DNA of 64,000 nt from Nilaparvata lugens (GCF_014356525.2 NC_052510.1:18953999-19017998), one strand, 5' to 3'. Counted from the stretch's first letter, positions 22,446 to 36,600 are shown. Notes: a model not told the origin generated them from the letters alone. Numbers and translations are program-made.

Positions 22446-24539
22446 ACACATTACTTGAACAATAATTATTATTATCGTCATTAGGAGTGAAAGCGACCAA
22501 TCAGAAGATTCTGGCTGTAGAAAAGAAAGGGCCAAGAATAAATTTTCTGTTTTGTACTGTCGGTGAAGTGTGAAAACGTCTTTTGATGTTGTCCCACTTT
22601 GACTATCAATTTCGACAGGGCTGCCAGCAGCATAAAAAATGTATCACACTTATATATAATTTCATATTCCATGAAAATTGTGCAATCATCAATTCTTTTA
22701 TCACCAATATCATCAAATATAAGTTTTTATGAATCACTCTTTTCAAGAATTAAACAACACTATTAGTGCTGAAACTAGTACAATCTCTGTTTTCAGTCCT
22801 GTCAGCCCCGTGGTAGAACTTCCTTTCCGTCAACTCACTTCCTGTTTAGAAGCATTTCCACAAGGAAAGAAAAAGCAAAGCTGTAGCAGCTTTGGTCAAT
22901 TGCAGCCATTTTGTGAGGTTGGCTGTTGTACTTTAATTCATTGAGTGCATTATTGATGTATAGTATATTTAGTTGCTGCTTTAAAACTCAACAGATCTTC
23001 TACTGATTACAAGGTAATAATATGTTTTTGTTTTTTTGTAGTTTCTTGAATGAGACATCCATTTTAATATTTCTAACATAAGATTATTAGCAGCTCTAAT
23101 AGCTGTTGAAAACAGCACATTTGCTTTGTGGCATTATTGAAATACTTGATTTAATAGATGAATCTCTTAGCCTTGGGTACAAACATTATACATTGTTATG
23201 GTGATTAAGAGGAGATGCTACAATAACTTATTTCTTGAATTGAAATCAAGGCCTAAAATTACAGTAGCTACTGGCGTGGTACTTTTTCAGTAAGGTTTAT
23301 AATAATCCTGTTGATTTTCTAAATTTGGCATTTGAATTTGTTAATATCCATAGCATTTTTTTTGAACAGCGCCTTTTAGTTCTTTTTTGTAATTTGTATA
23401 ACCTACTTTAGAGTTCAAAAGTTCAATGAATCTAAATTTAATTATGATTTTATGAGTTATTAATGTAATACTGCTAATTAATTCAGATATCTTTAATTTA
23501 ATGAACTACAGCTTTGTCATTACAAATTTAAAATATATTTTGTCCCTATCTATTCATGTCAAGTTATTGCTAAAAACCTGCGACGCTAAAATTGTCTGCA
23601 ATTTGCATTTTTCTTATAAAATAATGTGGGTCAACGCTCTTTCATCAGCTCAGAAAAGTTCTTCAAGGATAAGTGTTTACAACATTGATTATTGGTGCGG
23701 CCTGCATCGCAGTTAGTTTAAAAACTATTGGAAGCCTATTTATAATTATGGACCTTGGGTATGCCGTCCTTGACTGTCGAATAGCTTTTTAATGCAATTA
23801 TAAACGCTTTTAAAAGACCATATTATTGAATTCAGTTCAGGAAATGCGATATGTGCTTTTATGAGCGTGTTATGAAATGCGGATTATTTAGACCGCAAAT
23901 CGTAATGGCAATTTTTGCGCCTCAGTTTTTCTGCAGTATCTTATTAAGTAATACAGTAGTATTATACGAAGAATGTATGCAATTTAGATTAGCGTAGTAA
24001 TTTTCAGTAAAAATCTCAAGATTCCGTGTTTTTCTACCTACTATTTTATTTTCTCAAAGCACTTATCAGGCTGGCCTCTAACTTAATGTTTCACATGCTA
24101 AGACTGTCAGGCGAACAAATGAGTCTTCTCTGTTCACCTATATAGCAGTGGTTTTGCCTGAAAACTCACGTTATCACTAACAGTCGCTGTTCAGGTTTTT
24201 GACTGTTCAGTCGTAACTTGAACATTACTTCAGTGGCTAGCTTTACACACTTCTTTACATTTTTGAACATCCTTTCGATTGAACAATGACTTGTACTAGT
24301 CACTTTTTTAAGGCCTATTAATCAAGTTACCTTTAACTCAGTAAACTCTCAAAAACTCTTGAACGTGTACTTTAGGTGCATTTTAAGAGTATTATTATTA
24401 TTACATTTCATCGATATTCATCTTCTTCCAAATCTCCTACCTTCCTTCTGCCTTAAAGTGTGCTGTTTAGTATAGAAATGGAAGAGTTGTGTCGAAGAGC
24501 AGCTTAGTTATTGCTGACAGTTGTTTTATTTCATTTAAG
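22446..24539 (+). promoter_or_regulatory. Upstream region of the SR-protein gene; probable 5'UTR exon and promoter
   Basis: The first coding exons of the SR gene each begin right after an acceptor, so at least one non-coding exon lies upstream. A candidate donor, ATTACAAG|GTAATAATA, ends at 23012, after a moderately GC-rich stretch (about 22800-22940). A TATA-like string (CTATATAG, about 24139) followed by TTCAGTCG is an alternative promoter. None of this is decisive, and no other gene is seen here. Confidence 0.3.
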
Positions 24540-24663
24540 AATGGGCACCAGAGTATTCGTTGGTGGCCTAAGCTACCGGGTGCGAGAACGCGACCTTGAG
24601 AGATTCTTCCGGAAATATGGTAGAATCAAGGAGGTGGCCATGAAGAATGGATTTGCATTTGTG
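24540..24663 (+). CDS. B52: SR gene alternative first coding exon 1a
   Basis: The acceptor is TTTAAG at 24534-24539, the ATG is at 24541 and the donor GTAAGT follows at 24664. It encodes 41 residues beginning [20 protein letters not shown] and ending [12 protein letters not shown], the first half of RRM1. RNP1 becomes NGFAFV|EF. It differs from exon 1b at more than a third of positions yet keeps the fold residues, so both are likely under selection. Confidence 0.9.
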
Positions 24664-27600
24664 GTAAGTTGTAAGGATTACAATCATCTCATTCTATACC
24701 GTACCCTTTGTTCATTGCAGCATGGTAGGTTCTCGAGTGTATGTTGGTGGCCTTCCATATGGTGTCAGAGAGAGAGATCTAGAGAAATTTTTCAAGGGAT
24801 ATGGTCGAACTCGCGATGTTCTTCTCAAGAACGGTTACGGTTTCGTTGTAAGTACTAATAATTGCTATTTTTACATATATATCTACGTAAATGTCATCAG
24901 CAATTTATTTGGGAATGGGTCAATTTGAACTAACTATTGCATTTTGCAGTAGATACTATCCTACATTCAGTAAATAAATTCCCCTTGAATCCTTTAGAAA
25001 TTGAACAACCAAAATGAATGTTTTAAATCCCAAATTAACATTATTCTTATTATCTGGATAGCATAATATTTTTTATAACAGTTCCATAAAGATTGCTAGT
25101 CTGTATTTTATTTTTGTGAACAGTATTTTTTATTGAAAAATAATTTGTAAGTTATAGCCTACTAGGCCTACATGCGATGCGATACAGCTCTCTTCATCTG
25201 TATGCCATATGAATGAGCAATCAACCATGGTGATTCTCTTTCTTCTTTTTTGTAGTGCAATTTAGCCTTGATCTCCAATTTGACTACTTTTGTCTTCAAC
25301 TATATTTCTATAGTAATCGATTTTTAAGTCTTGTAATAATGCTTAATCTTAATTGAATTTTCTTCAATATTCTGACAATTTCTTCTAACGTTTTTGAATA
25401 TTAAAAGTCTCATTTGAGGACTGTAAGTTCTTTGCAAAGATTGCTATAGGCTATATTGAATGCAGTTTATTACTTTGACTTGACTGACTTTTAACTCGTA
25501 GAAAACTTTTAGAAAAGTTTTAAAAGTCTCAATGTCAATTATTGTTCGTAATGCATTTATAATTCCCTTTTTTACTTTGAGCTATGAAGTAAATCGTTAA
25601 TATTGCATGTTGTTTTTATTAAAAAATATGTCCTTTGAATCTTTACATTGAGTGTTTATTTTCACACCTGTTTGAAAAATATTTCAACCTACAATTGTGG
25701 ACTAAAATTTATTTTTTCTACTTCACTTTCCAAATTGCTAACTGTCTAACTGCTAATTCTAAATTAAGGAATTGGAAAAACCTGGCATTTTACTAAAGTA
25801 ATACTAGAATTATTATTCTTTTCTTGCATGTCTGTAAATTATTTTTTAAATATGATTTACCATTTACGTAATAATATAATAGTTTAGTATTAATCCTAGG
25901 CTATATTGTTGATCATGCTAGTGTGACCTTCTACTGTAAATTTTGTGATAAACAAAAAAACATTAACATTTAATTTTATTTCATTGTTTATTATCAGTAA
26001 ATACATTGAATGCGTGTTTTATTACACTATCAATTTGAATAATTTTTGTCACCATGAAAAATAGAAATTTTTATCTAATTTAGATTGGATAAAATTGATT
26101 AACTAAAATCTTGAATTGATTGAAATTTTTCAATGATGATATAAGATTAGTATGTATGATTTTTAACAATTTATGCACTGCAAATGTTCATGAAAATAAC
26201 GTTTCCATTATTTTGATATTTTGAACTACAACTGCTTGAATATTGTTAACGTCTTTTGTTTCTCTTTATCAAACAATCGCAAAGATATAGTAATGTAATA
26301 ATGAGTTTCTAAACAGATTAGTGCAATAAAATAAGATAATTATTAAAAATATTACAAAATCAATAAATCTGAGTAATTTGTCCGTAATCTAAAAAAATAT
26401 TGAATGTTTTATTTTTCTCTTTTCAGGAATTTGATGATTATAGAGATGCCGATGATGCGGTATATGAATTGAATGGAAAAGAATTACTTGGAGAAAGGTA
26501 CGTTATCATCAAATTCAATATCACTACTAAAATTATGCGTGACCATTATTTTCTGAACAAATCATTTTTATCATAATTATTGAACATTTTTTGGGACGAA
26601 AATTTATATGAGAGCAGTCATGATTATGTCAGCAGTTTCCAACAGGAACAAATTCCTGATTCTTCTAGTGTATTCTTCCTCTTTTGAAACTCAGTGCTAA
26701 ATCAAAATGGCACCGCATTTTGTAACAAATCAGTTGGAAGTTGTATAATTTATTTCTCTTAATGTAGCAAAAATGTAGAAAATTTATTTTTGGTGATTGT
26801 TTGTTTTTAATAACTCTGCTTGAACGTGAAATTCATATTGATTACAAATGATTTAAATCCAAAATATTTGAAACAGTTGATCGTTTCTATTTTTATCAAT
26901 ACTAAATTGCCATATTATTCTCCTTTTAATTGCAGTGCAGTCTGACTGTATTGGAACTAATGAATCTTTTATGTACAGTTCAATAATGTGTACCATGTCA
27001 GTTGTAATCTTGTAATTTATTAATTGTTCTGTAATCTTCCAATTGATTAATTATTTATTGTTATTGATACGAGAACTTTTCAAGTTTGGAACTGACCAAT
27101 TTGTAATTGAATTAAATTATTTTTTAAAATATTTTTTTTATTCAGGTTCTAGGCTGAAATTATCTGTATTAATTATTGGGATTATCCTAATTTTCTCAAA
27201 AAATGCAACTTTACTGAAGTGTTTTATTACTTGATGATCCGGAAATTTATTGATTTCTTCGGTTTGATAAAATTGCGTTTGAGCAGGGTTATTAAACTTA
27301 TATTTATTATTTCTTTGATTCATTTTATACTATATAAATGTTATAGTATTGAATTATCTAGAAACTATGAAGAGCCTAACAATCTAAAAAAATAACACAA
27401 TGATTTAGTTCTGATAAAACGGGTGCCCTAATTGGTACTTATCCAAACTATTTTTATTAAAGGTGCAAATCCTCAGCGACGACTCTTATGATTTTAGCCG
27501 CATGGCTGATTCTATGTAATCTATGGATAATAAACTCTATTTATCTATATAATTATTTAGACTACAGACTTGGAGCGACTAAAATCTTGGATTCGTTGCT

Positions 27601-30600
27601 AAGGAAGTATTGCTCCTTGAAAGTAGATTTTCTCGTGTCACTTAACTAATCCTTACAAGCTGTTGTAACAAACGATAGTATGCAATTTTTCTAGTTGAAA
27701 CTTCTAGGCAAGTTTCCCTAAATCCTTTAATGATTTGTGTTGTCAGTTTAAAATATTGTTAATATTTAAGAACTATATTTTACTTAGGATTTCTTTCTGG
27801 TACAATTTAATCACGCAACTTCACCTCCAAATTATCTCAGTTGAACACATCTAAACCAAATCTACTCTCAAAATTTCACGAAGCACCAATGTCTTGTTTG
27901 AAGCGCACGACTAAATTTAAATACTTACGAAAATACAGGGTGGGGCAGAGTGGACTCCCTGATATGATCGGTTAACTGTATAAAAACCATACAAGATTAT
28001 TACAAAAGCTTTTTATTCCTGAAATATAAATACAATTCAATTTATTTTTCATTAAGTTTTAAAAATGATATCGTCCAGGTGACGACCTTGACGAGCGATG
28101 CACATATTCAGGCGTTCCATGAAGTTTTCAAAAACTCTACGCAGCATATCTGGCGTTATTCCAGTGATAACATCAACAATTGCTTCCTTAAGGGCTTCCA
28201 AGGTCCTTGGTCGAACTTTGTAAACCTCAGATTTGAGGTAACCCCAAAGAAAATAATCGCATGGGCTTAGATCGGGGGAGCGAGGGGGCCATGAAACATC
28301 CCCTCGTAATGAGATCAAGCGGCCAGGAAACCGTTGTTGCAGAAGTTGGCGAGAGCGACGGGCGGTATGAGCCGTGGCACCATCCTGTTGAAACCAAAAG
28401 GCTTCCAAATTATTTTCCTCACCATACTCCTCAATTCTGGGGAAGAAAAAGTTCTCCAACATCTGACAATAGCGCACAGCGTTCACAGTAACGGTTGCAC
28501 CTTCCGATTCAAAAAAGTAGGGGCCAATTATGCCTATGGTGTCCTCACACTCTTTGGTTGTCCGACTGGTTTTCTAGGCAGTGCAGATCCTGTCGCCCGT
28601 ACACTTGTAATCCATTTCTTTATGGTTTTAGCATCGGGAACACTATCATGACGATTCAAACCAAACCGTCTACGAAATGCACGCTGGGTCGCCACCACAC
28701 TATCCTTATTTTTAAAGAACGTTTCGACTACAAAACCACGATGCTCGCCAGTCCACGGCATGGTGTCTACTAATAATGGCGTCTTTTCCCCCACCACATG
28801 GAACCTCTCCCACTCCGCTAACTCACGCGCGTACTCTTCAGTGACTGATTGAAACTAGGGAGTCCACTCTGCCCCACCTTGTATTATTAGAATATTTTGT
28901 TTTCAGTTTTAATAATTTTTGTGCGTGCTTTCAAGTATTAATGACAATTTTTATTATTGTCGATTGATTAAAGATTGTTGTAACAAAGTGTTGCAGTATT
29001 GTCAGAATTGTTGTCTGGTTGTGGGCGGGCATCTGGTCTGATGAGATGACGATAGATGCTGGTGACGTGGCGTTGCGTTGCGATGAGTAGGCCTATTAGC
29101 GGGGTATTGTGCGAAAGGTGGAGCGAATGTGTTCTGAGGTGATAGCAGCACAATAATCATTCCATTATATATTATTGTTATATTGCCGCTTCCCTCGTGT
29201 TCCTATTATTATTCGACATTATTCTGGTAGAAACTATTGAGATTTAAATTAGTTTTCTACATAAAAAATCATTAATTGTACTAGAACATATCTGAAGGCT
29301 CATAAACAACTGATTTACAAACTCATCCATTCTATGAAAATTCCAGTTTCTTCTTACATTTTTCAAGTTTTAGGCCTACTTGATTTTTCTTTTATATTGA
29401 ATGATGCTAAATCACTGTATTCCATAGTTTTTTGTTTTTTATTTAATTTTGATGTCTCAATATTTTCATTTCATTCACTTTTCTCTATCAATTTTACATT
29501 CCACATATCTTACATTATTAAAAGTAGTTGATACTATTTTCACTTTCTGATGACCCCATCCAAATTTAATATTCATACAGTATTGCTCTGGGCTTCACCA
29601 AAAATTTATTGATTCATTAATAATAATAAAACCACAATAATAGAATCATTGGATTGAAAAAAATCATCATTAATTATTTCCGGTATCAGCACATTCCTGA
29701 TTATAAATGAGCTTATTCCACTCGTTCAAGATAACATTCATCCAGACAGTTGATTTTGGTTGGTGCAACCAGCATTCTTATGTTCCAATGATGATATTAA
29801 TTTATCATCAATTTTTCCACTTTTTTATTACACTTGATGTTTATTGTTTACTGACGATCGAAACACTCTTAAAATACAATATCATTATTTCGTTGATTCA
29901 TTAAGTCAATTGAATGAAAGCCAGCAATTGCTAGTTCCAAGTAATTTTCAAGCAAATGCTATGATTCAAGTCAGCAGTATAATTGTAATTGTATAGCTAG
30001 AATCAATGACTAGTTGCTAGTCAATAGGTTCTAGTTTTTATTCAATCGACCCATTATGTAATACCTTAGATAGTGATTAAATTAATTTTCGCATTGGAAG
30101 GAACTAATGATGATTATTGAAAGGAATCTATTCTAAAACTGAACCTCTGTAAAAGAAATATAGAAAGGAAATAATGACTATTATTAAAAGGAATATTTTT
30201 CACTACTTGAGCTGTGGTGTTTTGGAATGAAGTGTGTGTTTTTAGTATTATTGTGCTGCGCGTGGAGTGTTGACTGGCTGCTGTGGACTAGAGGCGTTTG
30301 TTGTTGGTGTTCTAGGGTAATAGTGGAGCATGCGCGCGGCACGGCGCGACGCGGGGGCGGGGGAGAGCGCTACGGATCAAGTCGACGACCGCGATCCGCG
30401 TGGTACGACAAGTAAGTAGATGATCATTGTCGCTCACTCTGTGTCGCTGTTGTGTTGCAGAGTCTGTGTAGAGAGAGCGCGGGGCACGCCTAGGGGCAGC
30501 GATGTGTGGAGGGGCCTGGGGCGCAGTCGAATTTCGGGCCCACCCTCACGCCGCGGTCCCCCCAGTCCCCGGCGCGGATCAAGAGGGGACAGGTACCTAG

Positions 30601-33600
30601 CCACCAAACCACCCTACCTACCCCACCCCACACCCCACTAGTATACTATAGTTTCGGTAGTTTAATACAATACATCAATTATTCTTATTGTTATTTCGTA
30701 ATACATTTAGATTTTCCTAAACAATACAATTTGCAATAATGGCTAAATGCAAACAGTATAACATATTTTGGGTACTTTCCTTTTGAGGGGAACATTAATT
30801 TTAAGGGAAACTTTTATCAATGTGTCTGCCTCCATTTCTATATCAACGAATGGAAATATGAAATATATCGCAAAATCTCGATGTTTACAGATCAGAAGAT
30901 TGTAACACTAGAATGAAGACTGGGATGCACACATTCAATCCCTGGTCATTTTAACATCTACTTACTAGATATTTTTGAAAACTTGTTGAATTTGATTCTT
31001 CCATTGAACTTCGTAGTATTGCAAAGCGACTTTACATTATTAATTTCTATGTTGTGCTATTGAATTAAATTAGATAGCCTAAGTTTGATCTGTTGAACAA
31101 ATGCAGAAAAACTAAAGCTATGACTAAGATACTTCCTCCAAACATAGCTGAAGGTTATCATTTGTTGGTATCTTTGTAAACGTCTCATTAAGCACTATTT
31201 AGACTTATACATTATTTATTTAACTATTAAATAGCTTGATGTAACATAATTATTTAGAATGAGTTGAACTACCGAAACTGTAGTATTTCCTAGGATTTAA
31301 AACGATTGTGATAGCACAAAGGATTAATCCTTACTCAATTTCATTAGAAATCTCAATACTGCAGTATTGATATTGAGGATTCAGTTGAATAAAATCTATT
31401 CTAAACTAACATTTTCATTATTAGTTCAATAACTCGAAATGCGTCATTATTATAGATTTTATTTTTCAAGGAGACAGACGAGAGTAGAAGATTTTTGCTT
31501 ATCTCGTTTTTCCTTGAAGTCGTCATTAAAATTAGTTAGCTAATCTTCTCATTGACTAGGATTGATCGATTTATAATAATAATTATTCATTCGATATGGT
31601 GAATCAAACATTGAAATATTGAAACATCCATCTGATAACTGTCTATGCAGTTCGAATGAAAGGATTAATCTAGTAAAATCTCGGGCTTCCCTAATCCTTA
31701 TACTCTCCCCTTACATGCTACCTGTTTTTATATATTTTTTCAATATTACATCCTAATTTTTTAGTTAAATTCCTCTACCATACCACAACAATAAAGTGTT
31801 TAACAATTTAACTTGAGCTTATCCCTCCCAAGAAAGTGGGTTGTGGGGTAATATATTATTAGTTTTAAGTTTGTTGAAATGTATATTGATTTTCTAGTAT
31901 TTTAATGTGCTTTTTTGTCCATTTGAGTGGCCAACTATATTTCTTCTGACAGAAATTGAAAATGATTGTTAGTCATTGCGAACTGATTTATTGCTTATAT
32001 CAGATTTGCTTGTTTAATTTTTCAAATTCTATTTGTAACTTTATCATCTATATGGTGAGTTTCGATTTGTTGAAAAGGAATCTTTAACTAAATAGTTTTT
32101 TGATTATTCACTTCTCCATTCGAATACGTGATGAAAATCAGGTACGAAATTATGTCTGTGCTAGTTTTGCTCAAGATTTTATCATCAATATCTAATCCTA
32201 GGAAACAATTAGATAACTAGCCATAATAACTAGAGCAATTCTTGGAGAGTTTTATGAAAAGAACATGGTAAGACTCATACGTAAAAACTTTGATAATCAC
32301 ATAAGAAATTATTGTAATCATAATGGAAATGAATCTAGAGAAATTCGTTTGTCTGTCCAAGTATTAAATCAACTTTTAATATATGCAAGTGTTATAACTA
32401 TATGAATAATAATCTGTGTTACCACTGTCTATTGTGAACGCATTTTCTAACAATTTTCTTCTTTTTTTCTTCTTTCAGAGAGCCTGATCACCGCTATCAA
32501 GATAGGTATGTGTACTTTTCATTACTTTTACCAATTGTAATTATAATATAATTTCCGTAATGATCTAGTCGTACCTTGGAAAATATAACTACTATTATCT
32601 TGTATGTATGGACTTGTTTTGGGTTTAATATGTTCATGATGAGCAGTATCATCAAGCCCATAAGATTCACAGTAATCATAATCAACTGATCCTTTTGAAA
32701 CTAATAACAAACGTTGCAATCATTGAACTTCTTCAACATGACTTCGATTAAGTGTCTCATACATTAGTTTTTGTCCAATCGGTAATTTATTTCTGTAAAT
32801 GTTTGCCAATGTCATCAATGCAAGAAATCGTTTCCGTTCCATGAATATAAATCGAAATCTTCCGAATAATTTTGAAATGAATCTAATTCATAAATTTTGT
32901 TTCAGATATGGACCACCGACAAGAACTGAATACCGCTTGATTGTGGAAAATTTGTCGAGCAGAGTCAGCTGGCAGGTATGAACAACTTACTCAATTCACA
33001 TCATTTCATATTGGATATTTAAATTTCTATAGAAATATGAATCATCAAATTTCATCATTCAAATGCATGCAAAACATGGATTGACTAGCTTTTTAGGAAA
33101 ATAAAATTTCACACAGTCATTAAAAACCGTAAAATTATTCTCACATTGATGGATGTTGATTGAACTTGGATTTTTCCTATTCGACGTGAAGACCTGCCAC
33201 CGTCGACCGCCAGTGCTTTGCTCTGAGATCGTATACATGCCTAGGGAGTCTGATTGTATAGGGCGCCAAATGAAAAACGCAGAAGCACAAGAATTACCTT
33301 CAAGCCGGCGTCTTCTGGAGAAATTTGGATTGGAAACGATTCTATTGTTTTGAGGAAGATTGTTTTGGAGAAAGGCAGATCGCGATTTGACTCGCCAGGA
33401 AGCTTGGACCATGAGCATTTGATGTGATTGATGCCTGCATTGATGTATTTTGTGATGGGAAATCACAGAATGGAAAATGAGAATTGAATGAACGAGTGAG
33501 AGACTAAAGTTGGAAGCGAGATTTTAGAAGCAACGTTGATTACAAATATTACGATGATGTACATAAGATGTTGATCCAAAAATACGTTGACATGTTGGTA

Positions 33601-36600
33601 ACCTCTGCAGGGACATGGAACGATAATGCGCACTAGGATTGAATCCGGCGAGGAGGAAGACATTTCCGTAGTCCAACCTTTACGGGGGAATTGCTAAGTT
33701 CTATCAACTCCATCATATGTGTAGCGTTGAATTCACATTTATACTAAGTACTCGTTCAGTTATAGATATTCATTTGAAAATCTCATTGACTAGATATCAC
33801 ACTATGATTCATTCATAAGTTGCACATTTTAAACCTAGAAACCTTTGTTCCTTTCCTTGAAAAGAAGCACTGTTCCTTCCTTGTTTCCCGTTACCTTTGC
33901 AGCGTGAAACAAGGACTAGATGATGATGAGAGGTGTGGTGGAGTCAGTGACGTGGGGACGAACAATCCTGAGACGTGTGACACGCGGCATGACGTACCGA
34001 ACAACCCAAGGAGTCAACGCCTCTATTGTGGACCGTATCAAACAACCCAAGGAGTCTCTTGTGGCACGTACCGATCAACCCAACGAGAGACATCTGCAAC
34101 CAGAAACCAATTTCCTCGAAAACAACACAGATACCTTTCCTTGACTGATACCTAACCTAATTCTTACTCTGCCTCTAGTATTAAAATCCTAGCTAACATC
34201 TGTCAGTGTTGATCTCATCCTTTCTGATGATGAATTGATGCTTATTTGTATAAACATGACACTATTTTTTTCCCGAAGAGAGCCTAGTCCTCTTGGCGCC
34301 ATCGCCTCCAGGCACTCTTGCCATTATTGACTCGTGATGATGATGACAACCAACCACAGCCGAGGGTTTTAGGGCGTGGGGTCAGTAGACAGGTGGCAAC
34401 CAATGGCATGTGAGCGAATCTGGTTAAAGGCGTGGCTTATCTTGAAGAGATGCAACCTCACTCACTCACTCACTGTGAGCTGGAGCTGAGGCAGGCGGAC
34501 TCAGCCTCAAACGATGTCCCTCATCCAAATCCCCTGTTGTGTGCGTGCGTGCTGTTCCCGTTCCATTATCTGTGCGCTCTCCCCAGTGGTTCAAGGTAAT
34601 TACCGCTGCTATTCTTCACAAATTCATTTCATAAATCCCTCAACTATCTTTAGGACTGAATTGTTCTCATGCAGAATTCTCATACGTTGAATGAAACTTG
34701 CTATATTTGGAAAAAACCCAATTTCTAACACATTTGAATAAAATTTCTTCGAAGTAGTTAATAATAAAATAAACTCGAAGTAGTTAATTGATACTTTCGG
34801 GAATGCAGCTTATATTCATAAATCTTTGAATTAATTTTTTGAAGTTTTAATATTTAAAATTTTGACGATTTCAAATAATAGTCGAAAATCTGAGAAAAAA
34901 CATCTAGTTTTCTAAAGTATTTGAAATCATTTTCCGTCAATATTTGTAAAATGTAGAGTGGCATCACCCTTAGGCGTTATTTCCCTTGAAATATTCTACA
35001 AAGAAAAAAACGAGCTATAAATCAATAACTCGATAGTCCTGAAACATTGGTTCTCGGTTAACTGAATATTATTTACATAATCATGCTCAATAAATTCTTG
35101 GAAAAGATTTTTACTAAAAGCCCATAGGCTTTTTTAATGATAATTTTCAAGAACCATTGTTCTAATATTAATTTTGAATTGAATTCTCTGTGCGTTATAT
35201 TGTTCTTTTAAAATGTTTCAATTCCAAATGCGTGCCACTTATATCTACGGTTTTTTAAACATAACATGTACCAATGTGCTGATTCCTACAGCTAACCTCT
35301 TTAGAATATTACAATTACATATTAACAACCTCCCTTTGTAAGTACATAAATTGAATGATATTTGTCCAAATTGGAACTCCAAATATTCTATAACAACATT
35401 TTCAAATTTGTGTTGAAAATATGTCATAAACTTAGCAAGAACCTATCATGAGATTCTGCCTGGGAAAAGAGAATGTTGAATTTCTTGAAATCTATGATGA
35501 AGAAATATGAAAACACTACACTAGTTCATAGTACTTTGTTTCTTAACATGATTTGATTCCAATTCTATCAGTCTGAACTATTCCATGGTTCGTTCTTGTC
35601 ATCGCTCGTTTCGCCTCTGGATGTGGACCACCAACCTCTTAGATGATGATCTCTACTGAACGTTCGACCAAAATGGCAATTCTCTTTCACAAATCTTGGA
35701 CTGCTGATGATTTGCAACTGATGATGTTGATGGATTTTGAAAAGAAGTGAATCAGTATGGAAATTGATTTGAATCCAGAAAAAATCTTCAGAACCAAATG
35801 ATAAGATAACGAACAGAGATGTGGAATGAACGCAATCAGGATAATTTAGATGAAGAGAAAATTCTGCAGTCACGGACAAATAATTCTACCTCTGGTTCTA
35901 CGCTTGGATGGATTCCTACCTGCATGAGAAGAGGATCATGAAAAGTTGATGATTGGATAGTATTGGAGTTTTTTCGTGCTATTAAACAATTTGTAACTCA
36001 TATCTTGCCAATTCAGCAAAGAATTAATGTTTGAAAATGTTTCAACATTTTATGTCATAAAAATAGTTACTTATATAAATTTGAATAATCCCGAAAATAT
36101 CAGCTCTCACTCACTGTCCTACTGAATTTTATTGCTTTCACGTTCCATAAGCTGAATAAATTGTAACTGTCACTTCCAATTATAATACTAAGTAACTAAT
36201 GAATAAATAATAATTGTTTTACGATTTTATACATTGATAATTATGTAGCCAAGTAGATTGATTTTTCAAAATTAAAAAAGTTGAACGTTTTAATATTATA
36301 TTCTCCATGATGTGGGAAACAAAATCTTAATTCGCTTGTCATTAACTATAAAGAAGATTCATAGGAACTTTATCTACAATCGTATATGATTACTAAAGTA
36401 TTTATGTTTTATGCAGTGAACTAATGCAAATGCATTATCATTGAATAATATTACTATTATTGTTAACTTTCTACAAATATTATTACTATTTATAACTTTT
36501 TATAGTTTTAATTCTCTGAAAAAACAGTTGAAATAATTTCACAATAAATTTGAATAGAATCACTCAGAACATTCAACATTCTCTTTAATTCAGATCTGTA

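Noticed and set aside
24511..24858. A single 115-codon frame running through exon 1a, the small intron and exon 1b
   Set aside because: It is an intron-retention reading. Splice sites on both exons and homology to B52 show the true structure.
33903..34144. C/D-box snoRNA at the ATGATGATGA of 33917
   Set aside because: No D box at proper distance and no terminal stem.
35568..35879. 103-codon minus-strand frame as a gene within the SR intron
   Set aside because: No recognisable domain, no splice support. Kept only as a possible regulatory block.
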